Below the pieces are notes generated by a model. That model ran no database searches, had not been told where the DNA came from, and saw nothing but the letters and a program-made list of their open reading frames with translations. Shown here piece after piece: positions 18,433 to 26,494 of a stretch of 63,781 nucleotides of DNA (positions within the stretch are counted from its first letter, which is position 1; each line of letters begins with the position of its first letter). The translations under genes and the position numbers were made by a program. The DNA comes from Candidatus Coproplasma stercoripullorum. GTDB taxonomy: Bacteria > Bacillota > Clostridia > Christensenellales > Borkfalkiaceae. The stretch spans positions 1 to 63,781 of the forward strand of contig DVHB01000036.1 of the NCBI GenBank assembly GCA_018712405.1, written 5' to 3'.

Positions 18433-18978
18433 ATGAATATCTGGCACGACATAAGGGAGGATCGCATAGCCGAAAACAGGTTCGAGGCGTTAGTCGAGAT
18501 CCCCAAGGGCTGCAAAGTCAAATATGAACTCGACAAGGAGACGGGACTGCTGCGCATGGACAGGGTGTTGTACACGTCCACCGTGTACCCTTCAAACTAC
18601 GGCTTTATCCCGCGCACCCTCGCCGACGACGGCGACCCGCTCGACGTGCTCGTCCTTTGCAACGAGTCCATCTATCCCATGACGCTCGTCACCTGCATGC
18701 CTATAGGCGTCATAACGATGACCGACAGCGGCGAGCTCGACGAAAAGATAATCGCCGTGCCCGTGAACGATCCCAACTATAAGCACTATTACGACATAAA
18801 GGAGCTGCCTAAGCACATATTCGAGGAGATGATGCACTTCTTCGAGGTGTATAAGATGCTCGAGCATAAGTCCACCACGGTAAAGGAGATCAATCATAAG
18901 TATGAGGCGATACAGATAATACGCAAGTGCATGGCGCGCTATAACGAGACTTTTTTGAACGGGAAGCAGGACAAATAA
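18433..18978 (+). CDS. ppa: Soluble inorganic pyrophosphatase (family I)
   Basis: Hydrolyses pyrophosphate to two phosphates in the cytoplasm, pulling biosynthetic reactions forward. 181 residues, the usual length for family I. Signature features: EIPKGCKVKYELDKETG near the start, YPSNYGFIPRT, and the metal-binding block DDGDPLDVLVL with three aspartates. An open frame extends further upstream, but ATG 18433 is preceded by GGAGG at good spacing and gives the normal N-terminus. A possible promoter is TTTACA (18320-18325) with TAATAT (18342-18347). Monocistronic, closed by the hairpin at 19045. The same window encodes a membrane pyrophosphatase (61514), so two routes for pyrophosphate use exist. 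Confidence 0.95.
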   Translation: MNIWHDIREDRIAENRFEALVEIPKGCKVKYELDKETGLLRMDRVLYTSTVYPSNYGFIPRTLADDGDPLDVLVLCNESIYPMTLVTCMPIGVITMTDSGELDEKIIAVPVNDPNYKHYYDIKELPKHIFEEMMHFFEVYKMLEHKSTTVKEINHKYEAIQIIRKCMARYNETFLNGKQDK

Positions 18979-19044
18979 TACAAATTGATGTAAACGGGGG
19001 GCTTGTCGAGTCCGCCTGTGTGCAGTATATGCGTCTGAATACAT

Positions 19045-19090
19045 ATGCGCCGCGGCAAAATTTGCCGCGGCGCATGCCTTTTATGTTTTT
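19045..19090. terminator. Terminator between convergent ppa and LysR genes
   Basis: ATGCGCCGCGGCAAA (19045-19059) pairs perfectly with its complement at 19061-19075, followed on the plus strand by T-rich DNA. Serves ppa; may also stop minus-strand transcription from the LysR gene. Confidence 0.8.
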
Positions 19091-19207
19091 TTATAGTTGT
19101 TTTTGCGTTCATCTGTTCGGCCGGGTGTTAATTCTTGAGGCTCCAAAAGTGCGGGCATTGATGCCGATGTCTTTAACACGGCAGGCGTTGTTCAGATCCG
19201 GATGAAT

Positions 19208-20104
19208 CTATTGACGCTCGGCCATACTCTCGGATATCATTCTGTTCAGCTCGCGCGAGGCGTTCGTCTGCGGGTGGCGCGGATCTGTCACCATGCATAT
19301 GTGCCGCGCGGGCATTTCAAAGTCCAGCGGCACGCGGAACACCTCGCCGCGCTCTATGGCCGCCGCCGCCATAGATTCGGGCACGAAACCTATGCCGAAA
19401 TTGTGGCTTATAAGCGGCACCAGAAGGTCGGCGCCGTCGGCTTCTATGTCGGGAGAAACTGTAAGTTTGTTCTGAGCGAACACGTCGTCCAGAAATTGCC
19501 TAAGCTGCATGCTCTGCCTCAGTCCTACATAGGGATAACCGGCTATATCCTTGAGGTCAAACCGTCTGTCTCTGAGACGGGAAAAGCCGTTGCCCGCGAT
19601 CAGCACGTCGAAGAACGAGCGCACTTTAACAAAGTTCAGCGCCTTGTCCGGCAAACACGGCGTGGAAACAAAGGCAAGGTCAATGGCTCCGCTCCTCAGT
19701 TTTTCTATAGTGCTGTTGTTGGAGCCCGTACTTATCTTAAGTTTCACATGCGGGCGCCTGCTTCTGAAAATATTCAGACAGTCAAATAAAAATTCATACA
19801 GCGACGTTACCGACGCGCCAATGTATATCGTGCCCGTCTCGGCGTCTATCGTGCGCCGCACCTCGTCCTCGCCCTTTGTAAGCTGGCTGTATGCCGCGCT
19901 GACGTAATCGTACAACGTCTTTCCTTCGTGGGTAAATTCTACGCCGGACTTGTTGCGCGTGAACAGCCTGCACCCCAGCTCCCGCTCTAGATTCTGAATG
20001 GCGCGCGTCACCGCGGGTTGGCTGGAGTATATCTCGGCAGCCGCCTTCGTTATGTTTTTGTGCTTGCCCACATAGTAAAATATTTTGTAATATTCGTAGT
20101 TCAC
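19208..20104 (-). CDS. LysR-family transcriptional regulator
   Basis: About 298 residues, the normal LysR length. N-terminal winged helix-turn-helix: MNYEYYKIFYYV, ITKAAAEIYSSQPAVTRAIQNLE, GCRLFTR; then a two-lobed effector domain (IGASVTSLYEFLFDCL, then LISHNFGIGFVPE). I chose GTG 20104 because GGTGAGG lies just upstream and the product then starts exactly like its relatives; a TTG at 20119 in the same frame would add five residues but has no ribosome binding site. Divergent from the malic enzyme with 126 bp between starts, the classical LysR layout, so it probably controls that gene in response to a C4 acid or related metabolite (inference). Confidence 0.9.
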   Translation of the reverse strand: MNYEYYKIFYYVGKHKNITKAAAEIYSSQPAVTRAIQNLERELGCRLFTRNKSGVEFTHEGKTLYDYVSAAYSQLTKGEDEVRRTIDAETGTIYIGASVTSLYEFLFDCLNIFRSRRPHVKLKISTGSNNSTIEKLRSGAIDLAFVSTPCLPDKALNFVKVRSFFDVLIAGNGFSRLRDRRFDLKDIAGYPYVGLRQSMQLRQFLDDVFAQNKLTVSPDIEADGADLLVPLISHNFGIGFVPESMAAAAIERGEVFRVPLDFEMPARHICMVTDPRHPQTNASRELNRMISESMAERQ

Positions 20105-20141
20105 TGCCCTCACCGCCAAAAAATTATCATGCGTTTAAGTC

Positions 20142-20194
20142 ATAATGGTTATACCTTATTATTATTTTACATTATAGCACAACAAGTTTATAAT
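20142..20194 (+). promoter_or_regulatory. Malic enzyme promoter and possible LysR site
   Basis: TTTACA (20166-20171), 17-bp spacer, TATAAT (20189-20194). Just upstream, GGTTATACC (20147-20155) is a palindrome flanked by TAA on the left and TTA on the right, in the right place for a LysR activator site. Promoter call is firm; the operator is tentative. Confidence 0.65.
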
Positions 20195-20230
20195 GTAAAT
20201 GTAATCGAACTACCATCGGAGGAAATAAAA

Positions 20231-21409
20231 ATGAATTACAGGAAGGAATCGCTTAAAAAACATGCCGAGTGGCGCGGCAAGATAGAAACAAAAGTGCGCG
20301 TGCCCGTATCGTGCAGGGAGGAGCTCTCTCTCGCATACACCCCGGGCGTGGCTGAGCCTTGTATGGCCATAAATGCCGACGTTGAAAAGAGCTTCGATCT
20401 GACCAGGCGCTGGAACACCGTGGCTGTCATAACCGACGGTACCGCTGTTTTGGGTTTGGGGGACATCGGCCCTGAAGCGGGAATGCCCGTAATGGAGGGC
20501 AAGTGCGCGCTTTTCAAGGCATTCGGCGACGTCGACGCCTTCCCCATATGCATAAAGTCTAAGGATCCCGAAGAGATAATAAAGACGATCAGTTTAATTT
20601 CGGGCTCGTTCGGAGGAATAAATCTCGAAGATATCTCCGCTCCTCGTTGCTTCGAGGTCGAAACCAGGCTTAAAGCCGAGCTCGACATCCCCGTATTCCA
20701 CGATGACCAGCACGGCACGGCGATTGTCATGACGGCGGCTCTCAGAAACGCGCTCAAGCTCGCCGGAAAGCGTGCGGATGAGATAAAGGTGGTAATAAAC
20801 GGCCCCGGCGCCGCAGGCATAGCCATAGCAAAATTTTTGCTCGCCTACGGCGTGAAGGATATAATCATGTGCGGCAGGACGGGCATGCTGTGCGAGGGCG
20901 ACGAGGGCCTCAACTCCGCAAAGCAGGAAATAGTAAAGCTCACCAACCTCTCCCGCAGGCACGGCTCCCTCGCCGATGCATTGAAGGGCGCCGACGTGTT
21001 TATCGGCGTTTCGGTGGCAAACTGCGTCACCAAAGAGATGGTCGCATCCATGGCGGATAAGGCAATACTCTTCACCTGCGCCAACCCTGTGCCCGAGATT
21101 AATCCCGTCGATGCAAAGGAGGCGGGTGCGTTCATAGTCGGGACGGGCTCTTCCGAATACAACAACCAGATAAACAACGTGCTCGTGTTCCCCGGCGTGT
21201 TCCGCGGAGCGCTCGACGTGCGTGCAAATACCGTCAATACCGAGATGATGATAGCGGCGGCGAACGCCATAGCCGACTTTGTTCCTGCAGACAAACTCTC
21301 GCGCGAGTACATTCTGCCTGAGGCGTGGAATAAGGCTGCGCACGAGGCCGTCGCGAAGGCGGTGGCTGAAGCGGCCGTAAAGTCCGGCGTTTCAAAGCTC
21401 AATAAATAA
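20231..21409 (+). CDS. Malic enzyme (malate to pyruvate, NAD(P)-dependent)
   Basis: Oxidative decarboxylation of malate to pyruvate and CO2 with NAD(P) reduction. 392 residues, the short bacterial form without a phosphotransacetylase domain. Motifs: SLAYTPGVAEPC, TDGTAVLGLGDIGPEAGMPV, metal-site block SFGGINLEDISAPRCFE, DIPVFHDDQHGTAIV, and the nucleotide-binding GPGAAGIAIAK. The open frame runs further upstream, but ATG 20231 has GGAGG 8 bp before it and the usual N-terminus. Alone in its operon, divergent from a LysR regulator, ended by a strong terminator. In a fermenter it links C4 acids to pyruvate and supplies reducing power. Confidence 0.95.
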   Translation: MNYRKESLKKHAEWRGKIETKVRVPVSCREELSLAYTPGVAEPCMAINADVEKSFDLTRRWNTVAVITDGTAVLGLGDIGPEAGMPVMEGKCALFKAFGDVDAFPICIKSKDPEEIIKTISLISGSFGGINLEDISAPRCFEVETRLKAELDIPVFHDDQHGTAIVMTAALRNALKLAGKRADEIKVVINGPGAAGIAIAKFLLAYGVKDIIMCGRTGMLCEGDEGLNSAKQEIVKLTNLSRRHGSLADALKGADVFIGVSVANCVTKEMVASMADKAILFTCANPVPEINPVDAKEAGAFIVGTGSSEYNNQINNVLVFPGVFRGALDVRANTVNTEMMIAAANAIADFVPADKLSREYILPEAWNKAAHEAVAKAVAEAAVKSGVSKLNK

Positions 21410-21440
21410 ATGTATTATAAAATAAATATTGCAGCTTTTT

Positions 21441-21480
21441 GCGCGGCGGCGCCGTAAACGGCGCCGCCGCGCCTTTTTTT
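21441..21480 (+). terminator. Rho-independent terminator of the malic enzyme gene
   Basis: GCGCGGCGGCGCCG and its complement at 21441-21472 around a TAAA loop, followed by seven T. Confidence 0.93.
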
Positions 21481-21499
21481 GTACAGTATTAAGTCCGAA

Positions 21500-21536
21500 A
21501 AAAATATTGCCGCGGGGCAATTTTGCTCCGCGGCAA
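21500..21536 (-). terminator. Terminator of the GH2 gene
   Basis: Stem of about 14 bp (TTGCCGCGG at 21507-21515 with CCGCGGCAA at 21528-21536); read on the minus strand it is followed by ATATTTTTTT. Confidence 0.85.
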
Positions 21537-21597
21537 GTATAGAGGGGAATGACGCAGACTTTATGTCTGTCGTACGAAATTATTCCTGAAACTTTGC

Positions 21598-23538
21598 TTA
21601 TTTCTGCCAGCTCTGTGTTTCGGAGTGCACGTGCAGGCGGTAGCTCTCGTCGGGCTTATCCACCTTGCGTATAACGCATTCGTCCACGCAGTCGCCGCTG
21701 ACGGCGCGCAGGTTGTTCACGTCGGCAAGTTTGACCTTATATACGAACACGCGCCCGTCCTTCGTCTTTCCGCTCAGTTTTTTATCGTTGCAATAGAGGT
21801 CAACGCCGCCGCAGTTGGTGTAAACCTTAACGGTGGTCGTGCCGCCGGTGCGGTTGGCAAAGCGCTTGCCGGCTATATATACGAAGGGCTGTTTGCTCCA
21901 GTATGCCTTGTAGGCATAAAAGCTGTCTTTCTTTATCTTTCTGTCAAACGTCACAAGCCCCTTGTGGTTCATGCCGGGTTCGCCGCCCTGGTTTCTGGCG
22001 TCGGCGGCAAAGTCGAACATGTTCCACACATATGTGCCCCACATATAGGGATGTCTGTTAAAACAACGCAGCATGAACTCGTGGTACGAAGCCTGGTATT
22101 CTTCGCTGTTGTCGCCCCTTCTGGGATGTTTCGAGTGGAGATGCGGCATGCATTCCGCGCCGTACTCTGAATACCCGAGCGGGCGTTTGGGGTATAGGGT
22201 ATGGAAGAGCGATATCCACAGGTCATTGAGGAAGAAGCCGGGCACATACCAGCCGAGGTACAGGTTCCAGGCCACCACGTCGGTTATGTGCGCCGTCTTG
22301 TTCATGGGGCCGGCCATCGCAAACACCGCAAGCGTCGTAAGGCGGGTGGGGTCTGTCTTGTGAACGAGGTCGTTCAGTTTCTTGTGGAAGGCAAGCATGT
22401 CCTTCTTGTGCTTGTGATACATGGTTATCTCGTTTGAAACGCCCCACATAACTATGCAAGCATGGTTGTATTGCTGATAAATGAGCTCTTTCATCTGCGA
22501 CACGGCGTTGTCGTTCGCCTCCGGCATGTGGCGGGAGATATAGGGTATCTCTGCCCAGACCACAAGGCCGGCCTCGTCGCAGAGGTCATAGAAGTAATCG
22601 TCGTGCTGGTAGTGTGCAAGGCGCAGCGTATTGGCGCCTATCTCCTTTATTATGGCTATGTCCTCTTCGTGCATCTCGCGCGTTAAAGCGTTGCCCACGT
22701 CGCGCCTGTCCTGGTGTCTGCACACGCCGCGCAGGGGATAGCTCCTGCCGTTTAATATGAAGCCCTTTTTGGGGTCGATCGCAAAGCTCCTGAACCCGAA
22801 CTTCTTCTGCAGAACGTCGCACACCTTGCCGCCGCATATAAGTTCTGCTTTTGCCGAGTAGAGGTAGGGGTCGTCAATGCCGTCCCAAAGCCTGGCGTTT
22901 TCAATCTTTATCGCTTCGCCGTTTTTGCCCTCGGCAACGGTATTTCCGTCGCCGTCGAGGATGCTTATCCTTACTTCGCCTTCGCCGGTAACGTATGCGT
23001 CCGTTTTTACCACGCATTCGCCGTCTTTCACGGTGGGGGTTATGGCAATGCCGGGCGCTCCGTAAAAGTCGAGGTCGAAGTGGTTTTTGCCCACGCATAC
23101 AAGGTTTACGTCGCGGTATATTCCGCCGTAAAATGTAAAGTCGGCCGTCTGCGGATATACCTTCTCGGTCTTGGAGTTGTCAACATACACGAGCAGCAGG
23201 TTGTCCTTGTTCAAAAATTCCGTCACGTCGCAGCGGAAGGTGGAGTAGCCGCCGTCGTGCGAGGCCACTTCCTGCCCGTTGAAAATCACGCGGGCGGAGG
23301 AGTTCACGCCCTTGAATTCAAGGTAAAGCCTTCCGTCTTTTTCAAGCTCGGGCGCGGGAAACCGCTTTACGAACAGACACGTGCCGCGATAGTAGTCGTT
23401 GCCGCCGTCCTGGCCGTCCTTGCCGTTCCAGGTGTAGGGCAGGTCGAGTTTCACGCCTTCTGCGGTCTCCGCCTGTTCGGGTGCCGCGTTGGCCTTTATG
23501 AATTTCCAATTCTTGTTGATATTGATTACAGTTCTCAT
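21598..23538 (-). CDS. GH2 glycosidase (beta-galactosidase or beta-glucuronidase)
   Basis: About 646 residues: sugar-binding jelly roll, immunoglobulin-like domain, then a TIM barrel. Predicted acid/base E370 (GVSNE) and nucleophile E458 (YSEYGAE), 88 residues apart as in the family. No signal peptide, so cytoplasmic, acting on imported glycosides. The block GMNHKGLVTFDRK carries an N-x-K pattern known from glucuronidases, but GH2 beta-galactosidases have a similar NDKGLVTYDRK, so substrate is unresolved; the uronate genes across the divergent region favour a glucuronide. ATG 23538 is chosen because the ATG just before it almost touches GGGAGG. Its promoter has TATAAT but no real -35 and carries a copy of the putative AraC site. 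Confidence 0.88.
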   Translation of the reverse strand: MRTVININKNWKFIKANAAPEQAETAEGVKLDLPYTWNGKDGQDGGNDYYRGTCLFVKRFPAPELEKDGRLYLEFKGVNSSARVIFNGQEVASHDGGYSTFRCDVTEFLNKDNLLLVYVDNSKTEKVYPQTADFTFYGGIYRDVNLVCVGKNHFDLDFYGAPGIAITPTVKDGECVVKTDAYVTGEGEVRISILDGDGNTVAEGKNGEAIKIENARLWDGIDDPYLYSAKAELICGGKVCDVLQKKFGFRSFAIDPKKGFILNGRSYPLRGVCRHQDRRDVGNALTREMHEEDIAIIKEIGANTLRLAHYQHDDYFYDLCDEAGLVVWAEIPYISRHMPEANDNAVSQMKELIYQQYNHACIVMWGVSNEITMYHKHKKDMLAFHKKLNDLVHKTDPTRLTTLAVFAMAGPMNKTAHITDVVAWNLYLGWYVPGFFLNDLWISLFHTLYPKRPLGYSEYGAECMPHLHSKHPRRGDNSEEYQASYHEFMLRCFNRHPYMWGTYVWNMFDFAADARNQGGEPGMNHKGLVTFDRKIKKDSFYAYKAYWSKQPFVYIAGKRFANRTGGTTTVKVYTNCGGVDLYCNDKKLSGKTKDGRVFVYKVKLADVNNLRAVSGDCVDECVIRKVDKPDESYRLHVHSETQSWQK

Positions 23539-23566
23539 CATTCCTCCCAAAATTGTGTTATTCTAT

Positions 23567-23628
23567 ATTATATATGTTAACTCTGAACAAAAAAAATAGC
23601 AATAGCAATTTTTGCACAAAAGTATTGC
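23567..23628 (-). promoter_or_regulatory. GH2 promoter with candidate AraC site
   Basis: On the minus strand a TATAAT lies at 23572-23567 and the -35 position is only a T-run. A 24-bp site (23628 to 23605, minus strand: GCAATACT, TTG, AAAAA, TGC as fixed blocks) sits about 10 bp upstream of the -35 position and matches a site before the transporter operon at 24542-24565 in 20 of 24 positions. The weak -35 plus adjacent site fits activation by the AraC protein encoded next door. Confidence 0.6.
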
Positions 23629-23690
23629 GTTTTTATCTTAATTTAACAAAAATCGGCGGAAATGCGGTTAAAAACTGCCGGCATAAAACA

Positions 23691-23717
23691 AAAAACGGCA
23701 TTAAATGCCGTTTTTTT
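23691..23717 (-). terminator. Terminator of the AraC gene
   Basis: ACGGCAT (23695-23701) pairs with ATGCCGT (23705-23711); read on the minus strand the stem is followed by TTTTTTGTTTT. It separates the AraC gene from the GH2 gene, which therefore needs its own promoter. Confidence 0.85.
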
Positions 23718-23736
23718 GTGTTTTAACCCCGGCTTT

Positions 23737-24507
23737 TCACTCGGTTTCGCTGTTTATGTTCAGAAGTTTGCGGTAAGAGCGGAAAAATGTGGAGTAGTTC
23801 ATAAATCCGAGTTTTTCGGCGGCTTCGCTCTTTTTCATGCCGTTCATTATAAGTGTATGCGCAAACAATATCTTTTTGGAGCGCACATACTGCATCATGG
23901 GTATGTGCATGTATTTTTTGAATTCGTTGCTTATGTACGATTTTGAATACATCAGATCTTCGGCAAGACTGTCCAAAGTTATTTCGCTCGTGATATTGTT
24001 GTTGATGTACGTTATTATTTTTTCAATAAAGGGGTTGGCCTTTTGTTTTCCGAGGCTTGCGGAGCGGTTCATCATAATAAGAAGTTTTGAAAGCTCGCAG
24101 GTAAACAGCGTGTATGTCTCCGCTTTGGAAAAGTTCTTCCGGTATTCGTCTAACTTGGCAAATATGGGCGTATATTCCTCCGAAGGCAGAAAGAACGGCC
24201 TGTGGGCAAGCAGCGCTTCTTTCAAATAGTCGGGGACCAGTATTTCGGGAAACTTCAGCACATATCTTTCATATGGTTTTTCGTTCAGGTTTACTATTGC
24301 AAAGTGCAGTTTTCCCGGCGCAACGAGTACTGTGTCGCCGGGCTGAAGAGTGCGGGTTTCCGATTCAACGGTATAGTCAACGTCGCCCTGTACGAAATGC
24401 AATATCTCCATGAATGTGTGGATATGTTTGTAATAATCTTCCGTAGGCGAAGAAGGATTGTCTATTTTATGGGAAAAGTCGATATTTCCGTAAGCAAAGC
24501 TAAACAT
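23737..24507 (-). CDS. AraC-family regulator with cupin sensor
   Basis: 256 residues. N-terminal cupin-like sugar-sensing domain (HIHTFMEILHFVQGDVDYTVE, LQPGDTVLVAPGKLHF), C-terminal double helix-turn-helix (ITLDSLAEDLMYSKSYISNEFKKYM and KKSEAAEKLGFMNYSTFFRSYRK). Probably controls the flanking GH2 gene and transporter-uronate operon in response to a sugar. The start codon has no ribosome binding site: TTGCAA (24545-24540) and TATAAT (24522-24517) with a 17-bp spacer place the transcription start within a few bases of ATG 24507, so the message looks leaderless. The -35 box overlaps the putative AraC site, which suggests autoregulation. Confidence 0.92.
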   Translation of the reverse strand: MFSFAYGNIDFSHKIDNPSSPTEDYYKHIHTFMEILHFVQGDVDYTVESETRTLQPGDTVLVAPGKLHFAIVNLNEKPYERYVLKFPEILVPDYLKEALLAHRPFFLPSEEYTPIFAKLDEYRKNFSKAETYTLFTCELSKLLIMMNRSASLGKQKANPFIEKIITYINNNITSEITLDSLAEDLMYSKSYISNEFKKYMHIPMMQYVRSKKILFAHTLIMNGMKKSEAAEKLGFMNYSTFFRSYRKLLNINSETE

Positions 24508-24516
24508 CTTATATGT

Positions 24517-24545
24517 ATTATAGCATGTCGGTAATTAAATTGCAA
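24517..24545 (-). promoter_or_regulatory. Promoter of the AraC gene (leaderless geometry)
   Basis: Minus-strand TTGCAA (24545-24540), 17-bp spacer, TATAAT (24522-24517). The start codon begins at 24507, leaving only 2-4 bases of untranslated leader. Confidence 0.7.
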
Positions 24546-24565
24546 TACTATTGAGTAAAAAATGC
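24542..24565 (+). promoter_or_regulatory. Candidate AraC operator before the transporter operon
   Basis: A 24-bp site with fixed blocks GCAATACT (24542-24549), TTG (24551-24553), AAAAA and TGC (24563-24565); 20 of 24 positions equal the site in the GH2 promoter (23605-23628, opposite strand). It overlaps the -35 box of the AraC gene and lies 75 bp upstream of the transporter -35. Confidence 0.6.
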
Positions 24566-24640
24566 AAAGATTTTTCATATATATTTTAGTATTTGTGAGG
24601 TTTGTACTAAAATTGCAATATTTTTTAATAATTTACGTAA

Positions 24641-24668
24641 TTGAAATTGATAAAAATTTAGCTATAAT
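24641..24668 (+). promoter_or_regulatory. Promoter of the transporter-uxuA-uxuB operon
   Basis: TTGAAA (24641-24646), 16-bp spacer, TATAAT (24663-24668), 79 bp before the transporter start codon. The leader between contains a CGCGCGGCG-rich stretch able to fold. Confidence 0.65.
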
Positions 24669-24747
24669 AGTATGTATAGGCAGGTGAGCACAGCGCCCGC
24701 TTCCATGCGCGCGCGGCGCAGCCGCGTAAATTTTTTTCAGGGAGTAA

Positions 24748-26490
24748 ATGATGGAAACTTCAAAAAAGAAAAAGAGCATTTTTGAAAATCCGCTGTTCTC
24801 CACGAAGGTAAAGTCGGCCAACGTAAAGCCGCCGGAGCTCCTCTTCGGCTACTTTATCGGCCCGTTCGGCGCCCTTCTGGCGAGCGGCATTTTCACCAAC
24901 TTCTTAAACAGGTACTGGACAGACGTATTGTTTGCCAACTACAGGGAAACTGTAACCATCAATGGTGATACAGTCACCCAGTGGACTGCAGGCGCAGGTA
25001 CTGCGATAGGCACATTCCTCACGCTGCTGCCCCTCATTTCGACTATTCTGATAGTCATCGGCAACCTGCTTGTCGGACAGCTGATAGAGCGCACCAAGAC
25101 GCGCGCGGGCAAGGCAAGGCCCTGGCTGCTGCTCTCGTCCGTGCTGCTTGCAATAGGCTGTATAGTGCTGTTTATCGCGCCAATGGGCAACGGAACTGAC
25201 ACGCCCGTTTTGACCATGGTTTTAACCGCAATAGCGTATAACGTGTATTACGCCGTTGCATACCCCATGTACAATACGTCGAACAGCACGCTCGTTCCCG
25301 TATCCACCCGCAACAGCTCGCAGCGCAGCTTACTTGCTTCGTTCGAAAACTTCGCCCACCTCGGCGTTATGGGCGCGGGCGGCATGGTGTTCCCCTTCCT
25401 CGTAAGTTTGTTCCTCGGCGGCTGGACAAATCCCAACACCACCGCATGGACCATACTCTTCATAGTAATCGGTATCGTAAGTTTCCTCTTTACCGTCCTT
25501 CAGTACTACTTCACCCGTGAGAGGGTAACTGAGGAATCTTTCCACCTCGAAACGGAGGTCACCGCCAAGAAGTCCATATCCATGGGCAAGCAGTTCAAGG
25601 CAGTCGGCACCGACGCGTTCTGGTGGATAGTTATCATTTTCTACCTCATATTCCAGTTCTCAGGCTCGCTCAAGAACATGTCGTGCAACTATTTCTGCAC
25701 AGGCCAGTGGGGCGATGAGATGGGCGGCATATATAACGGCACCATAAACATTCTCGGCGCCGTTCCCATGGCGGTTGCCATGGCGTTCATCTGGCCGCTC
25801 TCGCGTAAGTTCAGCAAGCGCCTCGTCGTTATGGTCGGCCTGCTCGTCGGCGCCGTCGGCGGCGTCATCGCCGGTATCTGGCAGAACAACATCTACGCCG
25901 TATGCGTGGGCGTAGCTTTAAAGAGCTTCGGCTCGGCCCCCGCATGCTACATGATCCTCGCCATGATCTCCGACGTTCTGGACCACCTCGAGGCAAAGCA
26001 CGGCTTCCGCTGCGACGGCCTCACCATGAGTATCTACAGCTCGATAATGGCGGCCACCACGCCCCTCGCGCAGTCCTTCTTCAACGCAGTTACGGGCGGC
26101 AGCGACACGAGCGCATGGGTACCCGTATGCTACATCTGGATCGAAACGGGCGTATATGTCGCATGCGCAATAATGATGCTATTCTTCATCGTCGAGAAGT
26201 ACTTAAAGGGCGACAGGGAACAGATCCTCGAGCGCCAGAAAGCCGAAGCCCTTGCCGCGGGCGTAGAGTGGATAGAACCCGAAGTAAGGCTTGCGCAGGA
26301 GCAGGCCGAAGCTGAGAGGCTCTCCGAAGAGGCACGCAAGCTGGAGCTCAAGGCAAGATGTGAAAAGAAGGGGCTTTCTTTCGAAGAGGAAGAGGCCAAG
26401 TATCAGGCCAAACAGGAAGAAAAGCGCCGCAAGGCCGAAGAAAAAAAGGCTGCCAAGGCGGCTAAGTCTAATAAGAAAGAAGGAGAATAA
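24748..26490 (+). CDS. GPH-family sugar:cation symporter
   Basis: 580 residues, twelve-helix glycoside-pentoside-hexuronide transporter of the MFS superfamily, cytoplasmic membrane. The family hallmark loop RTKTRAGKARPW is present. Residues after about 490 form a long charged, helix-prone cytoplasmic tail (LERQKAEALAAGVEWIEPE, then lysine/glutamate repeats). The same tail and the N-terminal STKVKSANVK occur in the paralogue at 31668, so the tail is a lineage feature rather than chance. Start has GGGAG four bases upstream. First gene of an operon with mannonate dehydratase and mannonate oxidoreductase, which makes a hexuronate or glucuronide the likely cargo. Confidence 0.92.
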   Translation: MMETSKKKKSIFENPLFSTKVKSANVKPPELLFGYFIGPFGALLASGIFTNFLNRYWTDVLFANYRETVTINGDTVTQWTAGAGTAIGTFLTLLPLISTILIVIGNLLVGQLIERTKTRAGKARPWLLLSSVLLAIGCIVLFIAPMGNGTDTPVLTMVLTAIAYNVYYAVAYPMYNTSNSTLVPVSTRNSSQRSLLASFENFAHLGVMGAGGMVFPFLVSLFLGGWTNPNTTAWTILFIVIGIVSFLFTVLQYYFTRERVTEESFHLETEVTAKKSISMGKQFKAVGTDAFWWIVIIFYLIFQFSGSLKNMSCNYFCTGQWGDEMGGIYNGTINILGAVPMAVAMAFIWPLSRKFSKRLVVMVGLLVGAVGGVIAGIWQNNIYAVCVGVALKSFGSAPACYMILAMISDVLDHLEAKHGFRCDGLTMSIYSSIMAATTPLAQSFFNAVTGGSDTSAWVPVCYIWIETGVYVACAIMMLFFIVEKYLKGDREQILERQKAEALAAGVEWIEPEVRLAQEQAEAERLSEEARKLELKARCEKKGLSFEEEEAKYQAKQEEKRRKAEEKKAAKAAKSNKKEGE

Positions 26491-26494
26491 TTTC

